From an uncultured Pseudovibrio sp. (GTDB lineage: Bacteria > Pseudomonadota > Alphaproteobacteria > Rhizobiales > Stappiaceae), in NCBI GenBank assembly GCA_947496145.1, contig CANMBS010000017.1, forward strand, positions 41,225-105,224: a stretch of DNA of 64,000 nt, read 5' to 3'. Under the pieces are notes generated by a model. The model searched no databases and was not told the DNA's origin. It saw only the letters and a program-made list of their open reading frames with translations. Shown here in pieces: positions 8,911 through 18,867 of the stretch (the first letter of the stretch is position 1; every line of letters starts with the position of its first letter). The translations under genes and the position numbers were made by a program.

Positions 8911-10398
8911 ATGCGCACTGCAATTCGTTTTCTCCGCAAAGGCAAGATGGTGGAACTGGATCAATTTGAACCAACAACCACACTGTTGGACTATCTGCGC
9001 CTTGAAGAACGGGCCATGGGGACAAAAGAGGGGTGCGGAGAAGGAGATTGTGGCGCTTGCACAATCGCGCTTGGGCGTTTGAGAAATGGCAGACTGGTTT
9101 ATGAACCAGTGAACAGTTGCATCTTATTGCTCGGTCAGATTGATGGGTGTGAACTGGTCACCGTGGAAGATCTGGCTGGTCCGGATGGCCTGCACCCTGT
9201 CCAGCAGGCACTGGTTGAGCTTCACGGTTCCCAGTGCGGTTTTTGCACCCCCGGCTTCGTCATGAGCCTGTTCACGCTTTATCATAGTCGCAGGCCGGGC
9301 CTCACTCGTCAGGATGTAACCACATGGATCGCTGGAAATCTGTGTCGTTGTACAGGATACCGCCTCATCGTAGACGCAGCACTGGAAGCCTGCCGAAAAG
9401 ACCTGAACGATATCTTTTATCTGCGTGCAGCCGAGACAACGGCCAGACTGGAGGCCCTTCACGACACCAGGGATGTTTTTATCGGTACGAATGATAAGTT
9501 CTTTTGCGCCCCGGAAAGCTTCCAGAGCCTCCTTGAGATTTATGCTGAGCACCCGGATGCAACGCTCGTTTCCGGTGCAACCGATGTGGGCCTCTGGATT
9601 ACCAAACACCTTAAAGAACTCCCTAAAGTGATCTATCTGGGGCGTGTGAACGGCTTGAGCACCTGTTATAACGACGAAAAAGGTATTCGCCTCGGTGCTG
9701 CCGCATCCTATGCACTTGCAGAAAGCTACCTGAAGACCATCGATCCAGATCTCGAAAACGCCCTGACCCGCATCGGCTCCAGACAGGTCCGCGCCTCAGG
9801 AACCATAGGTGGCAACATAGCCAATGGCTCCCCAATCGGCGACATGCCTCCTATGCTTATTGCTCTTGGGGCTGAAATTGAGCTGCAAAGCATTCGCGGA
9901 CGCCGCACCCTCCCGCTGGAAAGCTTCTTCATTGACTACGGCAAGCAAGAGATTGCGGAAAATGAGGTGCTCACCTCCATTCATATTCCGCATCTGGCCA
10001 GGCAAGATCATTTCCGCGCCTACAAAATCACTAAGCGCTTTGATCAGGATATCTCTGCCGTCATGGCGGCCTTCTGCATCTCACTGAAAGACGGGAGGGT
10101 GCAACGCGCCCGTCTGGCTTTTGGTGGCATGGCTGGCATTCCAAAGCGGGCAAGTACGGCAGAAAAGGCATTGCTCGGTGTTTCATTAGATGATCCGCTT
10201 AGCTGGCAGGCCGCATTAAATGCAATGGAAACAGATTTCACCCCCTTGAGCGACATGCGTGCCTCAGGCACTTACCGGCGTGATGTTGCGCGTGGTCTGC
10301 TTAAAAAGGCATTGATAGAAATCTCAGAAAACACCTCAGTCAATACGCGCGTTCAAGGCCAGCGTGAGCAACTCGCAGGAGGTGCTCATGCCTGCTGA
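8911..10398 (+). CDS. xdhA: Xanthine dehydrogenase small subunit (2Fe-2S and FAD domains)
   Basis: A 495-residue subunit. The plant-ferredoxin-type 2Fe-2S cluster is seen at EGCGEGDCGACT and the second cluster at SQCGFCTPGF...GNLCRCTGY. A FAD domain follows (LVSGATDVGLWITK, then SGTIGGNIANGSPIGD). It passes electrons from the molybdenum centre in XdhB to NAD+ during hypoxanthine/xanthine oxidation to urate. It overlaps xdhB by 11 bp, indicating translational coupling. Confidence 0.95.
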   Translation: MRTAIRFLRKGKMVELDQFEPTTTLLDYLRLEERAMGTKEGCGEGDCGACTIALGRLRNGRLVYEPVNSCILLLGQIDGCELVTVEDLAGPDGLHPVQQALVELHGSQCGFCTPGFVMSLFTLYHSRRPGLTRQDVTTWIAGNLCRCTGYRLIVDAALEACRKDLNDIFYLRAAETTARLEALHDTRDVFIGTNDKFFCAPESFQSLLEIYAEHPDATLVSGATDVGLWITKHLKELPKVIYLGRVNGLSTCYNDEKGIRLGAAASYALAESYLKTIDPDLENALTRIGSRQVRASGTIGGNIANGSPIGDMPPMLIALGAEIELQSIRGRRTLPLESFFIDYGKQEIAENEVLTSIHIPHLARQDHFRAYKITKRFDQDISAVMAAFCISLKDGRVQRARLAFGGMAGIPKRASTAEKALLGVSLDDPLSWQAALNAMETDFTPLSDMRASGTYRRDVARGLLKKALIEISENTSVNTRVQGQREQLAGGAHAC

Positions 10399-12733
10399 TA
10401 TTCTGGAAAAATCAGAGCAGCCTGTCGTTAAAACACAGGCAATCGGCAAAACCAGCAAGCATGATAGCGCCATTAAGCATGTGTCCGGCACTGCAACTTA
10501 CATTGACGATATAGCAGAACCACACGGTACACTACACGTGGCTCCCGGTTATACCAAAACAGCCGTATGCGGGCGTATCATCAGCGTCAATCTGGAGGCT
10601 GTGAGAGCTGCGCCCGGTGTAATTGCCGTGTTGGAAGCAAAAGACATTCCCGGCACCAACGATTGCTCGCCGTCCTTGGGAGATGATCCGGTTCTAACTG
10701 ACGACCAGATAGCCTTTCATGGACAACTCATCTTCCTCGTTGTTGCCCAAACCCGCCAGCAGGCCCGCAAAGCCGCAATACTGGCGCAGATCGAGGTTGC
10801 AGCAGAAAAGCCTCTGATCACAGTGCAGGACGCGCTTTCTGCCAGTCAGACAGTCCTGCCTGATTATGAATTTCGCCGTGGTTCGCCAGAAACAGTAATC
10901 AAAAACGCCGCCATAAAAGTAGATTTCAAGAGCAACCTTGGTGGACAGGAGCATTTCTATCTGGAGGGACAAACTGCCCTTGCTATCCGCGGTGAAGATG
11001 ACAACATGCTCATCTACTCCTCAACCCAGCACCCAAGCGAGGTGCAGCATACTGTTGCAAAAGTGCTCGGCCTTGATGAGGCTGCTGTCACCGTTGAGGT
11101 GCGTCGTATGGGTGGGGGCTTTGGGGGCAAAGAGTCTCAGGCAAACCAGTGGGCTGCACTGGCTGCTCTGGCAGCTCACGTTACAGGCCATCCCTGCAAA
11201 TGCCGTCTCGATCGTGATGACGATATGATCCTGACCGGAAAGCGGCACGATTTCGAAATCCAGATGCAGGCAGGCTGTGATGCATCTGGCAAGGTCCAAG
11301 GCGTCAAGATTGACCTGAATGCCCGCTGTGGTCATTCTGCGGACCTGTCTCTTGGAATTAACGATCGCGCCATGTTCCATGCAGACAACAGTTATTTCTA
11401 CCCAGATGTGTGCATCAGTTCTAAGAGATTGAAAACTAATACGGTCTCTAACACGGCCTTTCGTGGGTTCGGTGGACCGCAAGGCATGTTTGCGGCAGAA
11501 CGCCTGATGGATGCCATCTCCATCACACTGGGCAAAGACCCGCTCGATATCCGAAAAGCAAACTTTTATCGCAGCGGCGCAAACACCACGCCCTATGGAC
11601 AGTCCGTTGAGGAACATACCCTGCTGGCAAAGCTGGTTAATCAGCTTGAAGACACAGCCGGCTACCGTAACCGTCGGAAGGAAATCGACACCTTCAACGC
11701 AAAAAACTCAGTCCTGAAAAAGGGGATTGCACTTACGCCGGTAAAGTTCGGCATTTCCTTCACACTTACACATCTCAATCAGGCCGGCGCACTTGTCCAT
11801 CTTTACCGGGATGGCTCGGTTCATCTGAACCATGGCGGTACGGAAATGGGGCAGGGACTCTACCAGAAAACCGCCCAGATTGCCGCAACTGAAATGGGTG
11901 TGAGCCTTCCAAAAGTGAAAATCACTGCCACCAACACCTCAAAAGTGCCCAACACATCGCCGACAGCCGCTTCATCAGGCACTGATCTTAATGGCATGGC
12001 AGTGGCAACGGCGTGCTGCGAGATTGTCGGCAGGCTCAAGACCTTTGCCGCAAAGTACTTTGATGTACGTGAAGAAGAGATCGATCTGAGTAACGACCAG
12101 TTGCTGATTGCCGGAAATCCCCGCGTTTCCATCAGGGAACTGGCACAGCTTGCCTATGAAAACCGAGTTCATCTTTCTTCCGCAGGCTTTTACAAAACAC
12201 CTAAGATCACCTGGGATCGTGAAAACATCAAAGGACGCCCGTTCCACTATTTCGCTTACGGTGCCTCATGCTCCGAGGTCATCATAGATACTCTCACAGG
12301 CGAGATGAAAGTGGAGCGGGTTGATATTCTGCATGATGCGGGCAACTCGTTAAATCCGGCACTCGACATCGGGCAAATCGAGGGGGGCTTTGTACAGGGC
12401 ATGGGCTGGCTCACCACAGAAGAGCTGTGGTTTGATGAGGCCGGACGCCTGCGCACCCACGCACCATCTACCTACAAGATTCCAACTGCAACGGACGTAC
12501 CCGAGATATTCAACGTCTCGCTCTATGAAAGCAGCGGAAACCCGGAGGAGACCATCTACCGGTCCAAAGCTGTTGGCGAACCACCACTGATGCTGCCTAT
12601 TTCTGTGTTCTGCGCAATCACTGACGCCGTCGCAAGCCTGCGTAAAGGCGTTGTGCCCGAACTGGATGCACCCGCAACGCCCGAAGCAATTTTGAGGGCT
12701 GTAAAATATATAAAGCAGGATAGGGAGGACTAA
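10388..12733 (+). CDS. xdhB: Xanthine dehydrogenase large subunit (molybdopterin-binding)
   Basis: A 781-residue catalytic subunit. Seen: the Moco-binding RRMGGGFGGKESQ, the substrate-arginine loop NTAFRGFGGPQGM and the catalytic-Glu motif KAVGEPPLML near the C-terminus. Together with XdhA it oxidises hypoxanthine and xanthine to urate in the cytoplasm. The start is set at the ATG at 10388 because AGGAGG lies 5 nt upstream; an in-frame GTG 24 bp earlier has no ribosome site. The stop overlaps the xdhC start (TAATG). Confidence 0.95.
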   Translation: MPADILEKSEQPVVKTQAIGKTSKHDSAIKHVSGTATYIDDIAEPHGTLHVAPGYTKTAVCGRIISVNLEAVRAAPGVIAVLEAKDIPGTNDCSPSLGDDPVLTDDQIAFHGQLIFLVVAQTRQQARKAAILAQIEVAAEKPLITVQDALSASQTVLPDYEFRRGSPETVIKNAAIKVDFKSNLGGQEHFYLEGQTALAIRGEDDNMLIYSSTQHPSEVQHTVAKVLGLDEAAVTVEVRRMGGGFGGKESQANQWAALAALAAHVTGHPCKCRLDRDDDMILTGKRHDFEIQMQAGCDASGKVQGVKIDLNARCGHSADLSLGINDRAMFHADNSYFYPDVCISSKRLKTNTVSNTAFRGFGGPQGMFAAERLMDAISITLGKDPLDIRKANFYRSGANTTPYGQSVEEHTLLAKLVNQLEDTAGYRNRRKEIDTFNAKNSVLKKGIALTPVKFGISFTLTHLNQAGALVHLYRDGSVHLNHGGTEMGQGLYQKTAQIAATEMGVSLPKVKITATNTSKVPNTSPTAASSGTDLNGMAVATACCEIVGRLKTFAAKYFDVREEEIDLSNDQLLIAGNPRVSIRELAQLAYENRVHLSSAGFYKTPKITWDRENIKGRPFHYFAYGASCSEVIIDTLTGEMKVERVDILHDAGNSLNPALDIGQIEGGFVQGMGWLTTEELWFDEAGRLRTHAPSTYKIPTATDVPEIFNVSLYESSGNPEETIYRSKAVGEPPLMLPISVFCAITDAVASLRKGVVPELDAPATPEAILRAVKYIKQDRED

Positions 12734-13716
12734 TGCAGGTCTGGGGGGAAATCGTTACCGCATTGGAAGCTGCCGGGTCTTGCGTCATGGTCAGCATCGT
12801 GCGCGTAAGAGGATCATCCCCCCGCGAGATAGGTGCCCGCATGATCGTCCGCCCGGATATGTCCTTTCGCGGAACCATCGGTGGCGGACGACTGGAATAT
12901 GATGCTTTGCATGAAGCCGTTTTGATCATGAAAACAAAGCAACCAGCCTTCCAAACAAGATCATATGCCCTTGGACCAGACCTTGGTCAGTGTTGCGGCG
13001 GATATGTTTTGCTCGCTTTTGAACCAATTTCACTAAACTATCTGGAAATTGCACAGAGGTTTTCCACACAAGAACGTATGGGAAATTTTTCAACGACTGC
13101 AAATACTTGCAGCACTTCATCGCTGCAAAGAACAATCAGTGCAACTGGTATATGTGACCCGCAAACCCCTGAAATTGCTTTAGATCATGGCACTTTGCAG
13201 GAAAGGTTTGGCGCGCCTGCACCGCACCTGTTCCTCTTCGGTGCAGGCCATATTGGCAAGGCTCTTACGCTTGCTATGGCCCCTTTAGGCTTTCAGATCA
13301 GCTGGATCGACGAGCGCAAAGAGGTTTTCCCGAAATATGTGCCTTCCAATACGCGCTGCATTCATCTAAATGAGCCTCAAGTCATCATAAAAAGCCTTGA
13401 GCCAGAAAACTATGTCCTTGTAATGACTCATGATCATCATCGCGACCATGCAATTGTTGATGCAGCAATTCGCAGAACTGATCTGGCATATGTGGGAATG
13501 ATTGGAAGTAGAACCAAGCGTCTGCGAACTCTGAAGAGGTTCAAAAACTCCGGCATACCAGAGGAGCACTGCAAGCAACTTGTCTGTCCGGTAGGACTTG
13601 ACGAAGTTAAAGGCAAGAAACCCGCAGAAATTGCAATTTCTATTGCAGCTCAGCTATTGGTCGTAAAAGAAAAACAGTTGAGCATTGCTCCGGGCGGTTT
13701 ACGTGTTGTTTCATAG
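12733..13716 (+). CDS. xdhC: Xanthine dehydrogenase accessory protein XdhC
   Basis: A 327-residue molybdenum-cofactor chaperone that inserts sulfurated Moco into XdhB. Seen: the N-terminal VRGSSPREIGARMIV and TIGGGRLEYDAL (XdhC/CoxI domain), a QCCGGYV segment, and the C-terminal Rossmann domain with LFGAGHIGKAL and YVGMIGSRTKRLRTL. It starts on the stop codon of xdhB (TAATG), so translation is coupled. The middle linker (about residues 105-150, Ser/Thr-rich) is less conserved. Confidence 0.93.
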   Translation: MQVWGEIVTALEAAGSCVMVSIVRVRGSSPREIGARMIVRPDMSFRGTIGGGRLEYDALHEAVLIMKTKQPAFQTRSYALGPDLGQCCGGYVLLAFEPISLNYLEIAQRFSTQERMGNFSTTANTCSTSSLQRTISATGICDPQTPEIALDHGTLQERFGAPAPHLFLFGAGHIGKALTLAMAPLGFQISWIDERKEVFPKYVPSNTRCIHLNEPQVIIKSLEPENYVLVMTHDHHRDHAIVDAAIRRTDLAYVGMIGSRTKRLRTLKRFKNSGIPEEHCKQLVCPVGLDEVKGKKPAEIAISIAAQLLVVKEKQLSIAPGGLRVVS

Positions 13717-13757
13717 GTTCACTAAATTAGGATTTGGTTGGGGAAACGGAAAACACG

Positions 13758-15350
13758 ATGGAAAACACTCAGAGGTCCGCTCACTCGGCAGGAGTTGAGG
13801 ATCTCATTGAAGCCAGAGGCATCACCAAGAAGTTCGGTGACATTCTGGCAAACGATAATGTCGATCTCGTTATTAAACAGGGCGAAATCCATGCCTTGCT
13901 TGGCGAAAACGGCGCAGGCAAGTCCACGCTCGTAAAAATTCTCTACGGCGCTCTGGAACCGGGGGCTGGTGAGATCCTCTGGAAAGGTAAACCCGTTTCA
14001 ATCTCCAATCCCGCTGCAGCACGCAAACTGGGTGTTGGCATGGTGTTTCAGCACTTCTCACTGTTTGAAGCGCTCAGCGTGGTTGAAAACATCGCTCTGG
14101 CTTTGCCAAAGGGCGAAAAGATTGAGGCTCTTTCCAGACGCATTACTGAGGTTTCCCAAAAGTATGGCCTCCCGCTTGACCCGGCAGCGCTTGTTGCTGA
14201 TCTCCCGGTAGGCATTCGTCAGCGCATCGAAATTGTGCGTTGCCTTTTGCAGAACCCCAGCCTCATCATTATGGATGAGCCAACATCTGTTCTCACACCG
14301 CAGGAAGCCGACCAGCTTTTCATTACATTGCAGCGTCTGGCCTCTGAAGGCTGTGCAATCCTTTATATCTCCCATCGCTTGGAAGAGGTGAAACGGATTT
14401 GCCACAATGCCACGATCATGCGCCACGGACAGGTTGTTGGCAGCTGTGATCCCACTGAGGAAACCCCTGCCAGCCTTGCCCGTATGATGGTTGGTGGTGA
14501 GGTGCATGAAATCTGCGCCAGCGAACATAAGGGCTCGCCGGGAGATGTCATGCTCAAACTGCGTAACCTGTCTATTCCCTCAGATGGTGCGTTTGGTATT
14601 GAACTGAAAAACGTAAACCTTAATCTGCGGGGTGGTGAAATCGTCGCCGTTGCTGGTGTCGCAGGCAACGGACAAAGTGAGTTGTTTGACGCTGTTTCAG
14701 GCGAAACATTGATTAAAGACGGCTATGGGGTTGAGATTTGCGGCGTTCCTGTTGGCAAACGCAAGATCAATGACCGCCGCCTGCTCGGCTCCGCCTTTGT
14801 TCCGGAAGAACGCTTGGGGCACGGCGCAGTCCCCGGCTTCGTGCTCTCCGACAACATCTTACTCACCCGATACAAGTCAGACCCTGATTTGATCAGGAGA
14901 GGCATGCTCAACCAAAGCCTTGCAGCTGAAATGGAAAAGCGCATCACCGTTTCTTATGATGTGCGCATGTCTCACGATAATCCAGAAGCCCGTTCGCTCT
15001 CAGGTGGCAACCTGCAAAAGTTCGTTGTTGGCCGGGAGCTGGATCGCGTGCCAAAATTGCTGGTGATCAATCAGCCAACATGGGGTGTGGATGCAGGTGC
15101 AGCTGCGCTGATCAGGCAAGCGATTATTGATCTGGCTCGCAACGGTTCAGCCGTTCTGGTGATTTCTCAGGATCTGGACGAAATTTATGAGCTGGCAGAC
15201 CGTATTGCCGTGATTTCTCGTGGTGAATTGTCAGAGGCAGAACCTGCCGCAGCTATGACCCCTGAAAAAATCGGCCTGCTTATGGCTGGTATGGGCGAAA
15301 CCCGGTCCAAGGTCACAGCCTCAAATGCGGGAGACGTCCATGCGCATTGA
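13758..15350 (+). CDS. ABC transporter ATP-binding protein of a BMP-type nucleoside/purine importer
   Basis: A 530-residue protein with two fused ABC domains, as in the RbsA/NupO/YufO class. The first domain has LLGENGAGKSTL (Walker A) and LIIMDEPTSVL (Walker B). The second has the degenerate GVAGNGQSEL and ARSLSGGNLQKFVVGRE signature plus LLVINQPTWGVD. It energises uptake with the two permeases and BMP protein that follow. The ATG at 13758 is preferred; an in-frame TTG at 13734 is an alternative. It is placed 41 bp after xdhC in the purine operon, so xanthine, hypoxanthine or nucleosides are likely substrates (inference). Confidence 0.88.
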   Translation: MENTQRSAHSAGVEDLIEARGITKKFGDILANDNVDLVIKQGEIHALLGENGAGKSTLVKILYGALEPGAGEILWKGKPVSISNPAAARKLGVGMVFQHFSLFEALSVVENIALALPKGEKIEALSRRITEVSQKYGLPLDPAALVADLPVGIRQRIEIVRCLLQNPSLIIMDEPTSVLTPQEADQLFITLQRLASEGCAILYISHRLEEVKRICHNATIMRHGQVVGSCDPTEETPASLARMMVGGEVHEICASEHKGSPGDVMLKLRNLSIPSDGAFGIELKNVNLNLRGGEIVAVAGVAGNGQSELFDAVSGETLIKDGYGVEICGVPVGKRKINDRRLLGSAFVPEERLGHGAVPGFVLSDNILLTRYKSDPDLIRRGMLNQSLAAEMEKRITVSYDVRMSHDNPEARSLSGGNLQKFVVGRELDRVPKLLVINQPTWGVDAGAAALIRQAIIDLARNGSAVLVISQDLDEIYELADRIAVISRGELSEAEPAAAMTPEKIGLLMAGMGETRSKVTASNAGDVHAH

Positions 15351-16428
15351 ACTTGTAAAACGCGCTGAACACTCTCAGACGATGACAGTGGTGTCACCAC
15401 TGATCGCCATTGCTTTGACGCTGGTATGCGGCTCCATCCTGTTCGCGGCAATGGGCTACAACCCCGTTGAAGCCCTTTATGCCTACTTCATCGAACCATT
15501 GACCACCAGTTGGTCCATTGAAGAACTGCTGGTCAAGGCAGGTCCGCTCATTCTGATCGCAGTTGGTCTGTCTGTCTGCTTCCTCTCCAATTCGTGGAAC
15601 ATCGGGGCAGAAGGTCAGTTCACCATGGGAGCTGTGGCTGGCTCTGTCATTCCTGTGCTGTTTTATGACTACACGGGTGTTATGGCATTGCCTCTCATGA
15701 TCGTGATGGGTGTACTGGGTGGCATGGCATGGGCCTCCATTCCTGCCTTCCTGAAAGTGCGTTTTGGCACCAATGAAATCCTCACCAGCCTCATGCTGGT
15801 CTACATCGCACAATATATCCTCGATTTTCTGGTGCGTGGTCCATGGCGCGACCCGGACGGCTTCAATTTCCCGGAAAGCCGCCTGTTCGACGCAGCGCAC
15901 GTTCTGCCAAAAATCGGAGAAGGCCGCTTGCATATTGGCATGATCTTCGCGGTGATTGCTGTTCTTGCTGTCTGGTGGATGCTCTCACGCACACTCAAGG
16001 GCTTTGAAATTAAGGTCATGGGTGAAACCCCGCGTGCAGGCCGCTTTGCAGGGTTCTCCAGTAAAGGCGTTATCTGGTTTGGCTTCCTCGTTTCCGGCGG
16101 CCTCGCTGGCCTTGCTGGCATGGCGGAAGTCTCCGGTTCCATTGAGCAGCTTACCCCGGTTATTTCTCCCGGCTATGGCTTTACAGCAATCATTGTTGCC
16201 TTTCTTGGTCGCCTGAATCCGGTCGGCATCCTGTTTGCGGGCCTTCTGCTTGGCCTGTCTTACATCGGCGGAGAAGCTGCACAGGTGAGTCTGGGCCTGA
16301 CCGACAAAATTACCCGGGTCTTTCAAGGCATGCTGCTGTTCTTCGTTCTCGCTTGTGACACCCTCATTCTTTACAAGTTCAAGGTGGTCTCCAATGCAAA
16401 GCGGATAAAGGAGGCAGCCAATGTCTGA
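15340..16428 (+). CDS. ABC transporter permease (BmpC/NupP-like), purine importer subunit 1
   Basis: A 362-residue polytopic permease of the branched-chain amino acid/ribose type. Seen: VGLSVCFLSNSWNIGAEGQ, a motif strongly conserved in the first permease of BMP-dependent importers, and the long GGLAGLAGMAEVSGSIEQL helix. The ATG at 15340 is chosen over one 15 bp earlier because GGGAG sits 6 nt upstream. It overlaps the ATPase gene by 11 bp and the second permease by 8 bp. It acts in the inner membrane as a heterodimer with the next product. Confidence 0.88.
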   Translation: MRIELVKRAEHSQTMTVVSPLIAIALTLVCGSILFAAMGYNPVEALYAYFIEPLTTSWSIEELLVKAGPLILIAVGLSVCFLSNSWNIGAEGQFTMGAVAGSVIPVLFYDYTGVMALPLMIVMGVLGGMAWASIPAFLKVRFGTNEILTSLMLVYIAQYILDFLVRGPWRDPDGFNFPESRLFDAAHVLPKIGEGRLHIGMIFAVIAVLAVWWMLSRTLKGFEIKVMGETPRAGRFAGFSSKGVIWFGFLVSGGLAGLAGMAEVSGSIEQLTPVISPGYGFTAIIVAFLGRLNPVGILFAGLLLGLSYIGGEAAQVSLGLTDKITRVFQGMLLFFVLACDTLILYKFKVVSNAKRIKEAANV

Positions 16429-17350
16429 TATCTCGATGATTGAAGCTGTTCTTCTAACCATCATCACAGCATCCACCCCGCTGCTGCTTGCTGCCATTGG
16501 CGAACTCGTGGTCGAACGTTCCGGCGTCCTCAATCTTGGTGTGGAAGGCATGATGATTGTAGGCGCCGTGATCGGCTTTGCTGCAACGCAGGCGACCGGC
16601 TCACCTTATGTGGGAATTGTCGCCGCCATGCTGGCAGGGATCGCCATGAGCGTGCTTTTTGGCTTTCTGACGCTAAACCTGATGACAAATCAGGTGGCAA
16701 CCGGTCTTGCCCTTACAATTCTGGGCCTTGGTTTGTCTGGTATGATTGGAGAGGCTTTCATCGGTCAGCCCGGTATCAGCCTGAAACCAATTGCCATTCC
16801 CGGTCTCTCTGAAATTCCGTTTGTCGGGTCGCTATTGTTCAATCAGGACATTCTGGTCTACACCTCTTATGGTCTCGTGATCGCCGTCTATCTGGTGCTC
16901 TTCAAATCCCGCACAGGTCTTATCATCCGGGCCGTAGGCGACAATCACAGTTCCGCACACGCGCTTGGTTATTCCGTCATCTCTGTGCGTTATCTGGCAG
17001 TGATGTTCGGCGGCGCATGTGCTGGTCTGGCGGGGGCCTATTTGTCGCTGATCTACACTCCGCAATGGGTGGAGGGAATGACGGCAGGGCGCGGCTGGAT
17101 TGCGCTGGCTCTGGTCGTATTTGCCTCATGGAGACCAGCACGGGCGCTGGTCGGGGCCTATCTGTTCGGTGCCGTCTCCATCCTGCAATTTCACGCACAG
17201 GCCGCCGGAATCGGTTTGCCGACACAGTTGATGTCAGCCCTGCCATATCTGGCAACAATTGTGGTGCTCATTGTGATCTCGCGGAACAAGAATCTGGCCA
17301 AGGTCAACACGCCTGCCTGCCTTGGTAAGCCATTTGTGCCTGATCGGTAA
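16421..17350 (+). CDS. ABC transporter permease, purine importer subunit 2
   Basis: A 309-residue membrane protein of the same family. Seen: GELVVERSGVLNLGVEGMM, the hallmark of the second permease of BMP-type importers, and GGACAGLAGAYLSL further on. It has eight to nine hydrophobic segments. It overlaps the previous permease by 8 bp and completes the membrane channel. A 328-bp gap follows before the binding-protein gene. Confidence 0.88.
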   Translation: MSDISMIEAVLLTIITASTPLLLAAIGELVVERSGVLNLGVEGMMIVGAVIGFAATQATGSPYVGIVAAMLAGIAMSVLFGFLTLNLMTNQVATGLALTILGLGLSGMIGEAFIGQPGISLKPIAIPGLSEIPFVGSLLFNQDILVYTSYGLVIAVYLVLFKSRTGLIIRAVGDNHSSAHALGYSVISVRYLAVMFGGACAGLAGAYLSLIYTPQWVEGMTAGRGWIALALVVFASWRPARALVGAYLFGAVSILQFHAQAAGIGLPTQLMSALPYLATIVVLIVISRNKNLAKVNTPACLGKPFVPDR

Positions 17351-17678
17351 AACAGGTGCTGATTTGATTATGGACCGGACAGATCAATCTAAACTGTCTG
17401 GTTCTCAAAACTTCTGAGCCTTTGGGCAAAAGGCCAGAGATTGCGGACCTGCCCGCACCAGAACAAGCGTTGCAACGGGTTGAAGTATCCACCTTCACCA
17501 AAGCAGCTAAGAACAACGCAGGGCTTAAACTTGATAGGGTCCGTTTGAGCGAAACCGGGCTGGATTTCGTTCTCTCAAATGGATGCACTGTCTTTTGCTC
17601 CAGCTTCTGACAAGCAGTCCAGCAGGAAGACCGGAGCTAAAACATTCGGGCTGCCAAAACCGCTTAAGGGAGGCGCAT
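17351..17678 (+). promoter_or_regulatory. Leader region of the BMP gene with an imperfect dyad
   Basis: No gene is supported. An imperfect inverted repeat (GACCGGACAG at 17373-17382 against CTGTCTGGTT at 17394-17403, 8 of 10 paired) lies just after the second permease and could be an mRNA hairpin or an operator. A strong GGGAGG ribosome site for the BMP gene is at 17668-17673. The spacing suggests separately boosted expression of the binding protein (inference). Confidence 0.4.
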
Positions 17679-18752
17679 ATGCGCACTTTATACAAGCTAG
17701 CAGCAACCGCTGCATTGGCGATGGGTTTAAGCACAGGTGCATCCGTTGCAGCAGACGCACTCAAAGTTGGCTTCATCTATGTGGGACCTGTTTCTGACCA
17801 TGGCTGGTCCTACCAGCACGATCAGGGCCGTCAGGCAATTGAAAAGCACTTTGGCGACAAGATCGAAACCACTTATATCGAGAGCGTACCGGAAGGTGCC
17901 GATGCAGAGCGCGCAATCGAGCGTCTGGCGCGCTCCGGTCACGAACTGATCTTCACCACATCCTTCGGGTATATGAACCCGACCCTCAAGGTTGCGAAGA
18001 AATTCCCGAAAGTGAAGTTTGAGCACGCAACAGGCTACAAGCAGGCGAAAAACGTATCTTCTTACGGCGCACGTTTTTACGAAGGTCGTTATGTTCTGGG
18101 TCAGATCGCTGCGAAAATCTCCAAAGCAGGCGTTGCAGGTTACATCGGTTCGTTCCCGATCCCTGAAGTTGTGCGCGGCATCAACTCCTTTATGCTGGGT
18201 GCCCAGTCGGTCAACCCGGACTTTAAAGTCAAAACCATCTGGGTAAACTCATGGTACGATCCGGGCCGTGAAGCAGATGCAGCAAAAGCGCTGATCGATC
18301 AGGGTGTTGACATCATGTTGCAGCACACCGACTCCCCAGCTCCGCTTCAGGTGGCAGAAGAGCGCGGCATCATGGGCTTCGGTCAGGCATCTGATATGAT
18401 CAAGTTTGCACCAAAAGCGCAGGCGACCGCAATCATTGACGACTGGTCCGCCTACTATATCGCTCGTGTTCAGGCTGTGATGGACGATACCTGGAAAGGT
18501 CAGGACACCTGGGGTGGTATGGATGTTGATATGGTGCACATGGCCGACTTCACCAATATCCCTGCGGATGTTGCAAAAATGGCAGAAGAAACCCGTCTGG
18601 CAATCAAATCCGGCGAGTTGAAGCCATTTACCGGTCCGATCACCAAACAAGATGGTTCCGTATGGCTTAAAGAGGGCGAGACAGCTGAAGACGGCGCGCT
18701 GCTTTCCATGAACTTCTACATCAAAGGCATCGACGACCAGTTGCCTAAATAA
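17679..18752 (+). CDS. BMP-family periplasmic binding protein (purine/nucleoside)
   Basis: A 357-residue exported protein. The signal peptide MRTLYKLAATAALAMG...ASVAADA ends in an AxA-like site with no lipobox. The mature part has the BMP fold features VGFIYVGPVSDHGWSYQHDQG, AERAIERLARSGHELIFTTSFG and the later DSPAPLQVAEERG. It delivers substrate to the two permeases upstream. The ATG at 17679 is chosen because GGGAGG lies 5 nt upstream and the signal peptide then starts correctly; the frame is open 32 codons further but without a ribosome site. Confidence 0.9.
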   Translation: MRTLYKLAATAALAMGLSTGASVAADALKVGFIYVGPVSDHGWSYQHDQGRQAIEKHFGDKIETTYIESVPEGADAERAIERLARSGHELIFTTSFGYMNPTLKVAKKFPKVKFEHATGYKQAKNVSSYGARFYEGRYVLGQIAAKISKAGVAGYIGSFPIPEVVRGINSFMLGAQSVNPDFKVKTIWVNSWYDPGREADAAKALIDQGVDIMLQHTDSPAPLQVAEERGIMGFGQASDMIKFAPKAQATAIIDDWSAYYIARVQAVMDDTWKGQDTWGGMDVDMVHMADFTNIPADVAKMAEETRLAIKSGELKPFTGPITKQDGSVWLKEGETAEDGALLSMNFYIKGIDDQLPK

Positions 18753-18771
18753 GCCACGGCTTATTCTTGGG

Positions 18772-18810
18772 GAGCGCCACCGTTTTTCAGGCGCTCTCCT
18801 GCTCTTTTTG
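18772..18810 (+). terminator. Hairpin after the BMP gene, probable attenuator
   Basis: GAGCGCC/GGCGCTC arms (18772-18778 and 18790-18796) are followed by CTCTTTTTG. It sits between the binding-protein gene and puuD on the same strand, so it may lower transcription of the downstream genes relative to the binding protein. Confidence 0.65.
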
Positions 18811-18867
18811 CAGTGGGGATACATCCTGCTGCCCGCATACTTCAATTGAATTTTAAAGAACAAGACA